Shown here one piece after another: positions 7,486 through 15,020 of a DNA stretch of 64,000 nucleotides (position 1 is the first letter of the stretch; the number at the start of each line of letters is the position of its first letter). The notes below the pieces were generated by a model. It was given only the letters and a program-made list of their open reading frames with translations. It searched no databases and was not told the origin of the DNA. The stretch covers positions 62,001 through 126,000 of the forward strand of contig CAVPNY010000017.1 in assembly GCA_963706905.1 (NCBI GenBank), in the 5' to 3' direction. The position numbers and the translations under genes are program-made. The stretch comes from CAVPNY01 sp963706905. GTDB taxonomy: Bacteria; Chloroflexota; Anaerolineae; Anaerolineales; UBA4823.

Positions 7486-8310
7486 TTAAGGCCCCGGCTG
7501 GAGCGATTCGGCGATGCGCACAGCTTCCTCCAGGGACAGATCGGTTTCCAGGCGGTAGGTGATGCCGTCCTGTTCCCAGATCAGCACATGCCCTTCGATC
7601 AACCGCGTGATATCGATATCCCCATCTTGAACTCTCAATAAATAAGGTCCTTCCGTCCAGGCAGCTGGATTGCCGGCGACGGTCGTTTCCAGGACGGTTA
7701 CCGGTTGCATTTTTGTTACCGAAATATTATCCTGGTCGGTGAACTGCTGCATGCTGAAGCGGACTTTTCCTGGTTCAGCCGGATCGAACCAGACCAGCAC
7801 CAACACATTGCCCTCCAGGTCCTGCAAGAAGACCCTGTCTGGCAAGCCCAGATCAGGCGGGTAAGCGGGGAGCAAAATGGGGAAGCCAGCCTGTTGAGTG
7901 GCTTGCTCCAGGCTGATTTCGCCGGCCAGATCTAATGCCGCCGAAGACGGTGTGGCAGTTGGGGAAGGCGTCGGCAGGCCTGGCAGCAAATTCGCGGAAG
8001 AGGAAGTTGCCGTCAGGGGGAGTGAAGTTGGGGTGGGGGTGGGCGCGACCAGGAAGATGCGCACCACGCCGATCTGCAGGAATTCGAGCACCTGGGCGCG
8101 CACACCTGGCACAGCTAGCAGGCCTGCCAGGAGGATCACAGTCAACACGGCTCCCCAGGCCAGCCGTCGCAGGCGGGTGCTGTGCGTTTTGGGCTGTCCA
8201 GTCATCCGGCGGCGGACCTGCCCGGCGATGTCCGGGGTGGGCGGGTAGGTAAGGTTAGCGCTGGCCTCTTGCAGGCTGGTTTCAATGTCGAAGATAGGTG
8301 GCTGGTTCAT
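7486..8310 (-). CDS. Probable anti-sigma factor with DUF4367-like C-terminal domain
   Basis: A 274-residue single-pass membrane protein. It has a cytoplasmic N-terminus of about 50 residues ending in positive charges, one TM helix (about 51-67) and a Thr/Pro/Ser-rich linker. The extracytoplasmic C-terminal region (about 130-274) resembles the DUF4367 domains found in anti-sigma factors. Its ATG overlaps the sigma gene stop (shared ATGA at 8307-8310), so translation is coupled, the usual arrangement of ECF sigma and cognate anti-sigma genes. No HxxxCxxC zinc anti-sigma motif is seen, so it is not a classical ZAS protein. The role as anti-sigma factor is inferred from context and topology. Confidence 0.7.
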   Translation of the reverse strand: MNQPPIFDIETSLQEASANLTYPPTPDIAGQVRRRMTGQPKTHSTRLRRLAWGAVLTVILLAGLLAVPGVRAQVLEFLQIGVVRIFLVAPTPTPTSLPLTATSSSANLLPGLPTPSPTATPSSAALDLAGEISLEQATQQAGFPILLPAYPPDLGLPDRVFLQDLEGNVLVLVWFDPAEPGKVRFSMQQFTDQDNISVTKMQPVTVLETTVAGNPAAWTEGPYLLRVQDGDIDITRLIEGHVLIWEQDGITYRLETDLSLEEAVRIAESLQPGP

Positions 8311-8870
8311 GCCTGAATTCCTTTTTTCAAGCCTGGGTAGTCCCGTTCGATCAACTGGCGCAGGCGAGTCACAGCGCGGTGCAAGCGTGACTTTACGGTG
8401 CCTTCAGCGATATCGAGCGCCGCGGCGGTTTCCTCAACCGGCAGATCGAGAAAGTAGCGGTAATAAATCACCTGCTGGTCCGCGAACCCCAAGCGGCGGA
8501 CTGCCTGCCACAAGGTATCGGCCTCCCAGTTCTGCGCTGCCAGCGCTTCCGGATGGGGTGTATGGGCGGGTTCATCCTGCCAGAAACGACGCAGGGTAGC
8601 CAGATAGCGCCCGGCGGAGCGGAGCTGGTTGCGCGCCAGGTTAGCCGTGATGCTCAGCAACCAGGGGCGAAAAGGCCGGGTCAGGTCAAAACGCGGCAGG
8701 GCGTGGAAGGCGCGAATGAAAGCCTCCTGAACGACATCCTCGGCCTGATCGGGATCTCCCAGGAACAGATAGGCCAGGCGGAAGGCGGGTTCCTGGTGGG
8801 CGCGCAGCAAGTCTTCCCAGGCAGCCTCATCGCCCTGGCGGGCGTGGCTAATTAGCTCTAATTCATTCAA
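8307..8870 (-). CDS. ECF-family RNA polymerase sigma factor
   Basis: A 187-residue sigma-70 protein with only regions 2 and 4. Region 2 includes AYLFLGDPDQAEDVVQEAFIRAFHALPRF; region 4 includes LPVEETAAALDIAEGTVKSRLHRAVTRLRQ with its helix-turn-helix. This is the standard ECF layout and length. The ATG at 8870 follows GGAGAGG. The downstream gene overlaps by 4 nt and encodes a membrane-bound probable anti-sigma factor. Upstream lies a GGAACC-N13-CGGTGTAT promoter identical in spacing to that of the lipoprotein gene, suggesting autoregulation. An IS256-type element begins about 30 nt upstream of that promoter, so any regulatory DNA further out has been displaced. The inducing signal is unknown. 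Confidence 0.9.
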   Translation of the reverse strand: MNELELISHARQGDEAAWEDLLRAHQEPAFRLAYLFLGDPDQAEDVVQEAFIRAFHALPRFDLTRPFRPWLLSITANLARNQLRSAGRYLATLRRFWQDEPAHTPHPEALAAQNWEADTLWQAVRRLGFADQQVIYYRYFLDLPVEETAAALDIAEGTVKSRLHRAVTRLRQLIERDYPGLKKGIQA

Positions 8871-8903
8871 GAATTCCTCTCCGGAGAGGTTGAATCACTT
8901 GAT

Positions 8904-8930
8904 ATACACCGTTCCGTTCAATCTGGTTCC
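8904..8930 (-). promoter_or_regulatory. ECF-type autoregulatory promoter of the sigma factor operon
   Basis: On the minus strand, GGAACC (8930-8925) and CGGTGTAT (8911-8904) have a 13-nt gap and lie about 35 nt before the sigma start codon. The pair is duplicated upstream of the lipoprotein gene at 7482-7456. A second GGAAC occurs within the spacer. Self-recognition by the encoded ECF factor is the likely reading. Confidence 0.7.
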
Positions 8931-8962
8931 ATATTCGGATAGGAGAGGATTGCAGTGGATAG

Positions 8963-8984
8963 TGTATCTTTCCTTCAGGAAAAA
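8963..8984. repeat. Left terminal inverted repeat of the IS256-family element
   Basis: Begins TGTATCTTTCCTTCAGG and ends in a run of five A. It pairs with 10366-10387 with a single mismatch at position 11. The transposase stop codon (8975-8977) lies inside this repeat. Confidence 0.85.
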
Positions 8985-10297
8985 CGGTTAGCGAGAAGAG
9001 CAGTAACGGCATGCAACCCGGTGGTGGAATGGAACAAGACCGCTTTGCGATACCGCTGGCGGAATTCTCGAAACATGCGCTCCAAAGGGCTGGTGGTACG
9101 CAGCATATGAGCTGGCCAGTTCTCGCCATGCAAAGCTGCTTGTTCCTGAACGGCGTAGAACGTCAAGGTATCCTCAAAATCTCTGGTCAGCGTTCGGATC
9201 GCCGCAGCTTGGGGAATGTGCCAAGTTTCGGAGAAAGCTGCAAAGCGCAGGCGAGCTTCAGCTTCGTCCGGAGCCTGCCAAATGCAAGCAGCCGAGCGCA
9301 TGAATTCAGTGCGGTAGGAGCGAGCTGCCGGGCGATCCAGTTCAGCCGGAATGCGGATGGCCTGGGCGATATTGCGTAGTTTATGAAACACACAGCGTTG
9401 CAGGGGCACCTGCCAATAGACATTTTCATAAGCGGGTCGAAAACCGGTAGCGCCATCCGAGACCAACAAGGCCAAGCCATTTTCCGGGGTAAGCCCGGCT
9501 TCATACAGTGCTTCCAAGAATTTCTGCCAACTGGCGATATCTTCGCCGTCCGCTCGCATCCAGGCCAACAATTGGGTGCGACCGGTGGTCGGCCAAACGC
9601 CTTGCGCCGCCAGGATCGGTATCTTCTTGGCTTGTTTCACCAGGCGGATCCGTCCGATCTGATCGATTTGGGTTTCTCCACTCGTGAACATCACGGTGAT
9701 CCAAATCCCATCCACCCGCACCACCGGGGGAACTTCGCCTGCCCCCAACCAGCGAAAGCAGCTTCCGGCAGAGCCAAGCGCAAGGACCCGTCGGTTGAGC
9801 GTGCGCAATCCAACCGAACTATGCAGCCGACCGTCCAGATCGACTTTGATTTGCCGATAGCTCAGCCCGCGTCCATATTCAGCCTGGATGTCCAACTCAA
9901 GATCGTCCCAGATGCGCTGCCCAGGTCGCAGTGTTTGGTACTTCAGGTGCACATACCCACCACACTGGCATTTGGCTTGCGGTACCTGCACGTTTACTCG
10001 ACCCCAGTGCAGGGCCAACTGGCGCTGGTAATGCCCATTGCGCCGAAAATCTTGCCGTTGATGGCTTCGGCACCGGCTACAATACACACCGCTCTCTTTT
10101 CGCTTAGCCCGGCGCCTGCGTACATACCGCTTGCGACCTAACATGCGATCCAGTTCCGTTTCTAGGCTCTCTTCCAGGCAGCGACTAACCAGGTGAAGGA
10201 TCATGCTTCTCATCTGTTCGACTAATCCAAAGACAAATTCCGTTGAACCGCTTTCTGGTACTTGCAGAGGTAGCTTACCTATGTGTACAATTGCCAT
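8975..10297 (-). CDS. IS256-family (mutator-type) transposase
   Basis: A 440-residue DDE transposase. It has an N-terminal region with a cysteine-rich zinc-like segment (YCSRCRSHQRQDF; AKCQCGGYVHLKY), then VRVDGIW (first Asp), LLVSDGATGF (second Asp) and TTSPLERMFREFRQR (catalytic Glu in the conserved helix). HKLRNIAQAI between the second Asp and the Glu is also typical of the mutator superfamily. The ATG at 10297 is preferred over upstream in-frame GTG codons because AGGAG precedes it at good spacing. The gene fills the element almost completely and appears functional. It cuts and joins DNA at the terminal repeats. Confidence 0.93.
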   Translation of the reverse strand: MAIVHIGKLPLQVPESGSTEFVFGLVEQMRSMILHLVSRCLEESLETELDRMLGRKRYVRRRRAKRKESGVYCSRCRSHQRQDFRRNGHYQRQLALHWGRVNVQVPQAKCQCGGYVHLKYQTLRPGQRIWDDLELDIQAEYGRGLSYRQIKVDLDGRLHSSVGLRTLNRRVLALGSAGSCFRWLGAGEVPPVVRVDGIWITVMFTSGETQIDQIGRIRLVKQAKKIPILAAQGVWPTTGRTQLLAWMRADGEDIASWQKFLEALYEAGLTPENGLALLVSDGATGFRPAYENVYWQVPLQRCVFHKLRNIAQAIRIPAELDRPAARSYRTEFMRSAACIWQAPDEAEARLRFAAFSETWHIPQAAAIRTLTRDFEDTLTFYAVQEQAALHGENWPAHMLRTTSPLERMFREFRQRYRKAVLFHSTTGLHAVTALLANRFS

Positions 10298-10365
10298 GAC
10301 TTGGTCTCCTGTCGTTTGTGAGGTGGAAACCACATTCTACAGGATGATCAAGTCCCTTTTTTATC

Positions 10366-10387
10366 TTTTTCCTGAACGAAAGATACA
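10366..10387. repeat. Right terminal inverted repeat of the IS256-family element
   Basis: Reverse complement of the left repeat with one mismatch; it reads TTTTTCCTGAACGAAAG and then ATACA. It is followed after 6 nt by TGCAGTG, which also occurs just outside the left end. Confidence 0.85.
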
Positions 10388-10445
10388 GTTCCATGCAGTG
10401 TATCGAAAACTGATTGACCTGTCAACCGGGTATAATTCAGGAAAT

Positions 10446-11573
10446 ATGTCTGAAATCACGCTCGACCCCCAAAGACAGGTGCGCGCCAGGGAATATGCCC
10501 GCCTTCACCGGCGCTTGATGCTGGTGGATTTAGGTATGGGAGCGTTCTACTGCCTGGCGTGGCTGGCCTTTGGCTGGTCCCAGCAACTAAGCGATTGGCT
10601 GGCTGGATGGACAGCCAATCAGGTTCTGCTGGTAGCAGGCTTTGGCGCAGTCTTTGCGGGTGTGTACGTCGTGATCAATCTCCCCCTCTCCTATTATTCA
10701 GGATTTATCCTGCCGCATCGCTATGAGTTATCGACCCAGACTCTGCGGGGATGGGTGGTGGATCAGTTGAAGGGGGGCTTGATCGGCGCGCTCTTTGGAC
10801 TGGTAATGCTGGAGATGATCTATACGGTGCTGCGGGCTGCTCCCCAGACCTGGTGGCTGTGGGCAGCCTTGATCCTGGTGTTATTTAACATCCTGATGGC
10901 GAACCTGGCGCCGGTGCTGCTCTTCCCGATCTTCTACAAGTTTAAACCACTCGAAGAGGAATATGCCGAGCTGGCTGCCAGGCTTATGCGACTGGCGGCT
11001 CAAGCAGGAACCCGGGTACGTGGCGTATACCAGTTCGATATGAGCAGCCGGACAAAGGCCGCCAACGCCGCACTGACCGGACTGGGGAATACACGCCGCA
11101 TCCTGTTGGGGGATACATTACTGAAAGAATTTACCCCCGATGAGATCGAGACTGTGCTGGCCCACGAGCTGGGTCACCATGTACACCGCGATATACCGAT
11201 AGGCATCCTGATGGAGAGCCTGATCACCCTCATAGGCCTGTATCTTGCCTCGCTGGCGCTGAATTGGGGTGTGACTGTGTTTGGATTTACTGGCCCGGCG
11301 GATATTGCCGCCCTGCCGCTGTTTGTCCTGGTGATCGGGTTCTACAGCTTGCTAACGATGCCGCTGGGGAATGCCTACTCGCGCTGGCGCGAACGCCGCG
11401 CCGATGAGTACGCACTACAGGCCACTCACAACGGCGCTGCCTACGCCGCGGCTTTGACCCGCCTGGCTAATCAGAACCTGGCGGAGGTTGACCCCGAGCC
11501 CTGGGTGGAGTTTCTGCTTTATTCCCACCCGGCATTGGGAAAGCGCATCGCCATGGCGCAAAAACAAGTCTGA
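10446..11573 (+). CDS. M48-family (Ste24/HtpX-like) integral membrane zinc metalloprotease
   Basis: A 375-residue protein with several TM helices and the zinc site LAHELGHH (His240, Glu241, His244), plus a third ligand in ERRADEYA (Glu316). The N-terminal region and the four-plus membrane segments resemble the CAAX prenyl protease 1 (Ste24) branch more than HtpX. In bacteria such proteases handle membrane-protein quality control. An open frame extends upstream to 10203 inside the IS element, but the ATG at 10446 is the credible start: it lies 10 nt after a TATAAT box (10431-10436), outside the IS. The IS insertion ends only 59 nt upstream and may have altered its promoter. Confidence 0.9.
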   Translation: MSEITLDPQRQVRAREYARLHRRLMLVDLGMGAFYCLAWLAFGWSQQLSDWLAGWTANQVLLVAGFGAVFAGVYVVINLPLSYYSGFILPHRYELSTQTLRGWVVDQLKGGLIGALFGLVMLEMIYTVLRAAPQTWWLWAALILVLFNILMANLAPVLLFPIFYKFKPLEEEYAELAARLMRLAAQAGTRVRGVYQFDMSSRTKAANAALTGLGNTRRILLGDTLLKEFTPDEIETVLAHELGHHVHRDIPIGILMESLITLIGLYLASLALNWGVTVFGFTGPADIAALPLFVLVIGFYSLLTMPLGNAYSRWRERRADEYALQATHNGAAYAAALTRLANQNLAEVDPEPWVEFLLYSHPALGKRIAMAQKQV

Positions 11574-11722
11574 TCTGCATACTTCAGTTCCGAATGTGAC
11601 CTGTTCACAGAGGGGTAAATTTCTATGAAGAAGGAGAATATTCCGTTAATAAGATGTCGATATTTAACAGAAATGTCAAACCTCGGTAGATAAATGATTG
11701 TGCAATTTTTAACTTGATACTC

Positions 11723-11752
11723 TTGACATCTCTACAAGATATATCCTACAAT
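11723..11752 (+). promoter_or_regulatory. Sigma-70-type promoter facing a long hairpin
   Basis: TTGACA (11723-11728) and TACAAT (11747-11752) are separated by 18 nt in an AT-rich intergenic region with no gene immediately downstream. The expected start (about 11759) coincides with the first base of the fold-back sequence at 11760-11846. Confidence 0.55.
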
Positions 11753-11759
11753 TAGGTTA

Positions 11760-11846
11760 ATATGAATACGGGATAAGAAGAATTTGTTGGTAGTTTGGGC
11801 GGCTTCGCCGCCCAAACTACCAACAAATCACCCTTTATTCTCATAT
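11760..11846 (+). repeat. Perfect 22-bp stem hairpin, candidate small RNA or palindromic element
   Basis: The arms 11782-11803 and 11807-11828 are perfectly complementary over 22 bp around a 3-nt TTC loop. The loop-proximal part is GGGCGGC-TTC-GCCGCCC and the arms begin with ATTTGTTGGTAG. An imperfect stem continues outward to ATATGA (11760-11765) and TCATAT (11841-11846). There is no T-tract directly after it, so it is not a standard terminator, and the nearest upstream gene ends about 190 nt away. The intergenic region 11574-11996 holds nothing else beyond two promoters. It could be a small structured RNA, a REP/MITE-like palindrome or a protein-binding site. Confidence 0.55.
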
Positions 11847-11944
11847 CCTGAACTGACGTTAAGTTATCATAATCCTGGAATTGCATTGATTGTGGATTGG
11901 TGTTTTTATAATTTGCAAATCCAGGATAGCAAATAAGAGAATAA

Positions 11945-11972
11945 TTGAACACTGTCATTGCTTCGGTATTGT
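11945..11972 (+). promoter_or_regulatory. Probable plsC promoter
   Basis: TTGAAC (11945-11950) and TATTGT (11967-11972) are separated by 16 nt, ending 24 nt before the plsC start codon. This gives plsC its own promoter, independent of the hairpin unit upstream. Confidence 0.45.
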
Positions 11973-11996
11973 GATTGACGGGGAAGGGGAGACGAT

Positions 11997-12656
11997 ATGG
12001 ACATGTGGTATGCGCTTTGTAAAAGCGTGTTGAGGGGCTATCTGGCCATGTTCATGAATTCGGTCCAGGTGGAGGGAAAAGAGAATCTTCCGCCGGGTCC
12101 AAAGATCATTGTTGCCAACCATCCGCACGCTTCGGATGCATTTGTCTTGCCGTTCATCGTGCCGGAAAAGGTCCATTTCTTGATCCAGGATGATACATTC
12201 CACTTACCGGTGATCGGCAGGGTGCTGACTCTGGCAGATCAGATCCCGGTGGTGATCGGGCGCGGGCAGGAGGCACTCGCAACTGCTCGGGAAAAGCTGA
12301 TGCTGGGGCATGCGGTGGCCATCTTTCCAGAAGGGCGCATGAGCGGATCAAAAGAAGTTCGGCGGGCGGGGGCAGGCGCGGCCATGCTGGCTATGGAGGC
12401 TGGCGTCCCCCTGGTTCCAGTTGGTTTCTATGTCCCGCCTGAATTTGTGAAAGCGATTCGAGGGCACTTCCACGAACGGGACACGATTGGCTGGTGGCAA
12501 TTTGGCGGGCGCACTGTGGTGCGCATCGGCGAGCCCTGGCAACCCTCCATTTTTGCCGCCACCGACCGCAATTACCGCGCCCTGCGCGAGATGACTGATA
12601 AGTTAATGGCGCGCGTCCAAGAGCTGGTTCAGCAGGCAGCTGCCTCGTTCCAGTAA
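11997..12656 (+). CDS. plsC: 1-acyl-sn-glycerol-3-phosphate acyltransferase (PlsC-like)
   Basis: A 219-residue acyltransferase with the two diagnostic blocks of the PlsC family: NHPHASD (NHx4D catalytic motif, about residue 41) and FPEGRMSGS (substrate phosphate binding, about residue 104). GVPLVPVGFY forms block IV. It acylates lysophosphatidate to phosphatidate at the inner face of the membrane in phospholipid synthesis. The length is usual. A purine-rich GGGGAAGGGGA ribosome site precedes the ATG. It converges with the PspC gene, 19 nt between stops. Confidence 0.9.
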   Translation: MDMWYALCKSVLRGYLAMFMNSVQVEGKENLPPGPKIIVANHPHASDAFVLPFIVPEKVHFLIQDDTFHLPVIGRVLTLADQIPVVIGRGQEALATAREKLMLGHAVAIFPEGRMSGSKEVRRAGAGAAMLAMEAGVPLVPVGFYVPPEFVKAIRGHFHERDTIGWWQFGGRTVVRIGEPWQPSIFAATDRNYRALREMTDKLMARVQELVQQAAASFQ

Positions 12657-12675
12657 AATATCCCCCTAAGTTGGG

Positions 12676-12879
12676 TCATTTATAGGGGATAATTAACCAC
12701 AGCAACAGGTAGATCAAAATGCCGGGAAGGCCTCCCGGTATCAAGGCGATCAAAAATCCAGCGCGGAACCAGTTCGAGTTGATCCCAAAGAACTCACCCA
12801 ACCCGCCACAGATCCCAGCGATCACCCGATCTCCCTTCGACCGGCGCAGGGGCTCACGTCCACCATTTGTCATCTTCAT
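12676..12879 (-). CDS. PspC-domain small membrane protein
   Basis: A 67-residue protein with the PspC domain: a basic N-terminus (EPLRRSKGDRVIAGICGGLGEFFGI), then WFRAGFLIALIPGGLPGILIYLLLWLIIP as a hydrophobic hairpin. In phage-shock systems PspC senses membrane stress and controls PspA; stand-alone short versions like this are common and of unknown role. Two ATG codons (12879, 12873) follow AAAGGA; either may be the start. No pspA is in the window. Confidence 0.88.
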   Translation of the reverse strand: MKMTNGGREPLRRSKGDRVIAGICGGLGEFFGINSNWFRAGFLIALIPGGLPGILIYLLLWLIIPYK

Positions 12880-12954
12880 TTCCTTTCATAATAATATTTC
12901 TAATGAGCGTACTGCTTAACTGATCTACGTAAAGAAGCCAATCTGGTTGCAGGA

Positions 12955-13599
12955 TCAGGCAATTTTAACAGCAATAATCGTCCCATCTCCTGCGGGGTAG
13001 ATGGTGCTCAGCAAGCGCGGGTCGCGGGCAACCTGGCGGTTGAAAGCGCGCATCATTTCACTGTGATTATCGTCCTGGCGGGTGCTGGCTACGCTCCCGC
13101 CCTGGAAGGCATTGTGAGAGGCGATCGTCCCGCCCATGCGCGTGTGTTCTATCGCCCAATCTAAATAGAATGGAAAACCTTCCTTATCCGCATCGATGAA
13201 TACCAGATCGAACGGGGCTTCGGCGTGTAGCTCCCCTAACAACCCTCTAGCCTCGCCTACCCGAATCTCGACTCGCTGGCTCACTCCCGCGGCCTCAAAA
13301 TGGGCCTGAGCCACCCTGGCATGGCGGCTCTCTTTTTCAAGCGTGATCAGCTTCCCCTCAGGCGCCAGCCCGCGGGCAATCCAGATCCCGCTGTAACCTC
13401 CCAGAGTGCCGATCTCGAGGGCTTTCTGTGCCCCGATGGCGTGGGTCATGAATTGCAGAAACTTGCCCTCTTCTGGCTTTATGCTGAAAGCAGGCAGGCC
13501 ATATTTGGGCGAATCCAGGAGAGCACGCTGTAGAGCCGGGTCTGCTTGCACGTACAAGTCGTTAATGTACAGGCTGAGCTGGTCGTTGTAGATTGTCAT
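12955..13599 (-). CDS. SAM-dependent O-methyltransferase (caffeoyl-CoA OMT family)
   Basis: A 214-residue class I methyltransferase. Motif I is KALEIGTLGGYSGIWIA (about 71-87), motif II LITLEKESRHARVAQ, and the metal-binding region is DLVFIDADKEGFPFYLDWA with a later HNAFQGG, matching the divalent-cation-dependent COMT/CCoAOMT family. Bacterial members methylate catechol-type hydroxyls, but the substrate here is unknown. An AGGAG site precedes the ATG. It lies at the end of a minus-strand set: HDAC-like enzyme, M28 peptidase, then this gene 83 nt further on. Confidence 0.88.
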   Translation of the reverse strand: MTIYNDQLSLYINDLYVQADPALQRALLDSPKYGLPAFSIKPEEGKFLQFMTHAIGAQKALEIGTLGGYSGIWIARGLAPEGKLITLEKESRHARVAQAHFEAAGVSQRVEIRVGEARGLLGELHAEAPFDLVFIDADKEGFPFYLDWAIEHTRMGGTIASHNAFQGGSVASTRQDDNHSEMMRAFNRQVARDPRLLSTIYPAGDGTIIAVKIA

Positions 13600-13682
13600 C
13601 TATACTCCTGTCTGATGAGCCCGGTTTTTTGTAATTGGGGCGCTGGGCGAACATAGGCAGAGAAGGAAACAGGATATTCCAG

Positions 13683-15020
13683 TCATGGACAGCCTGGCAA
13701 AGGAGCAAAGCCGTTCTCGCCGGCAAAGGGCAAGAAGCTCGATCGCTCCTGGGCAGGTGTGAGGGACAAATTCTGGGTGGACGTCTCTCCCGGCAGGAGT
13801 GTGACCGGGAGTGGAAGGGAAGCAGAAAACTGGCGTGCATCAGCGAACACTTGATGCTCCCCAGCGGGGGCTGGTATGGCAAAGCTGCCATCCTCGGCGG
13901 TGATGGTCCGGAAGGTGTAGCCCCAGGTTGGGTTGGCTAGAAATACCTGGGCGCCCTCGATCGGATCGCTGGTTTCTCTATCCGAAACTATCCCCGACAA
14001 GCTGCCCCAGCCATCCTCGACCAGGCAGCCCATGTGAGCCAGGGTCCCCAGGCTGGCTTTGATCATCTCTGTGTAATAGGCAAGGTCAGGCACGTTCTGC
14101 AGGGTGTCATTCTGCGAGTGATAGTTGGGATTGAAATCGGAAAAATCTTCAATTACCAGGATGGCCGGGACATCAAAAGCCCAGAAACGAGCGTGATCGC
14201 TGGCGTAGGTTGGCGGGGAGGGTAGTGCCGGGATCAGGTTCAAACCATAGGTATCCACGACCTGGGTGAAAAGGCCGGCTATCTCGGTCGAGCCAGGAAC
14301 GTCAAGGCTGGCGTGCAGCTCAACTTCCGGGCGGCTTTGGGGGGTGTTCCAGGCGATCATATCCAGGTTGAGCACACCGCGCTGGTCTTGCTGCTCGCAA
14401 TAAGCCTGGTGGGTGTAGGCAGAGCTGCCGCGCAGGCCCTGCTCCTCGCCAGAAAAATTGACGAAGCGCAGCGTGCAGCCAAAATCGTACTGGCTGAGGA
14501 TTTTGGCCGCCAGCATCACTCCAACTGTGCCGCTGGCGTTATCGTCTGCGCCTGGGGCGAGATTGAGGGCTGGCATGTCGTCATAATGGCTGGTGATCAG
14601 GAAAACCCGCTCTGGAAAGACGCTGCCCTTCAATTCTGCGACGACATTGAAGAGGGTGGAGTTGCTGTAGGTGAAATCCTGCATGGACACGGCCAGGCCC
14701 AGATCCTGATAATATTCGAACAAATACTGAGCAGCCATCTGGATCGGCTCACCGCTCAGCGAGTGGCGGCTGGTGATCGTATAAGGCGCACCGCTGATCA
14801 TCACCGGCCAGGCTCCGCTGAGATTGCCGGTCAGCTGCGACACCTGGGCCTGGTCTACCTGGTCGATCATCTCCATGACGATCGGATCTGGTTGATCGAG
14901 CTGGTGCGTGATGAATGACGGCAGTCCGGCATGACCGCCTGCCGGCTGGATCAAAAAAACTAGCAGGAAGATGGTCACACACACGCCAGAAGCCAGAAAT
15001 TTCTTAAGCTGTAAAGCCAT
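13683..15020 (-). CDS. Secreted M28-family zinc aminopeptidase with C-terminal carboxypeptidase-regulatory-like domain
   Basis: A 445-residue exported peptidase. The start at 15020 (MALQLKKFLASGVCVTIF) gives a clean signal peptide; an upstream in-frame start would add 20 residues inside the preceding gene. The M28 di-zinc ligands are visible: His in ITSHYDD, Asp in GADDNASG, Glu-Glu in FSGEEQG, Asp in LNLDMIAW and His in YHSQND. A beta-sandwich domain of the CarboxypepD_reg type follows (GSLSGIVSDRETSDPIEGAQVFL to GEHQVFAD). It probably releases N-terminal amino acids from external peptides. It overlaps the end of the HDAC-like gene by 17 nt, so the two are probably co-transcribed. Confidence 0.9.
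   Translation of the reverse strand: MALQLKKFLASGVCVTIFLLVFLIQPAGGHAGLPSFITHQLDQPDPIVMEMIDQVDQAQVSQLTGNLSGAWPVMISGAPYTITSRHSLSGEPIQMAAQYLFEYYQDLGLAVSMQDFTYSNSTLFNVVAELKGSVFPERVFLITSHYDDMPALNLAPGADDNASGTVGVMLAAKILSQYDFGCTLRFVNFSGEEQGLRGSSAYTHQAYCEQQDQRGVLNLDMIAWNTPQSRPEVELHASLDVPGSTEIAGLFTQVVDTYGLNLIPALPSPPTYASDHARFWAFDVPAILVIEDFSDFNPNYHSQNDTLQNVPDLAYYTEMIKASLGTLAHMGCLVEDGWGSLSGIVSDRETSDPIEGAQVFLANPTWGYTFRTITAEDGSFAIPAPAGEHQVFADARQFSASLPLPVTLLPGETSTQNLSLTPAQERSSFLPFAGENGFAPLPGCP

Larger units (their letters stand above)
8963..10387 (-). mobile_element. IS256-family insertion sequence, apparently intact
   Basis: The element is bounded by 22-bp terminal inverted repeats that match at 21 of 22 positions (8963-8984 and 10366-10387) and encodes one full-length mutator-type transposase. 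The true ends may lie a few bases further out: a 7-bp direct repeat TGCAGTG occurs at 8951-8957 and 10394-10400 and is a good candidate for the target duplication (IS256 elements make 8-9 bp). It has inserted between the ECF sigma operon and the M48 protease gene. Intact repeats, duplication and transposase point to recent insertion. Confidence 0.85.

Noticed and set aside
9383..10141. 252-codon frame opposite the transposase
   Set aside because: Shadow of the IS transposase; composition is that of an antisense frame and it carries no motif.
10203..10445. Upstream extension of the M48 protease frame into the IS element
   Set aside because: The frame is open by chance through the terminal repeat; the TATAAT box and the family N-terminus favour the ATG at 10446.
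12658..12692. TATCCCC/GGGGATA hairpin between plsC and the PspC gene
   Set aside because: One arm lies within the PspC coding region and there is no T-tract; it may be chance.
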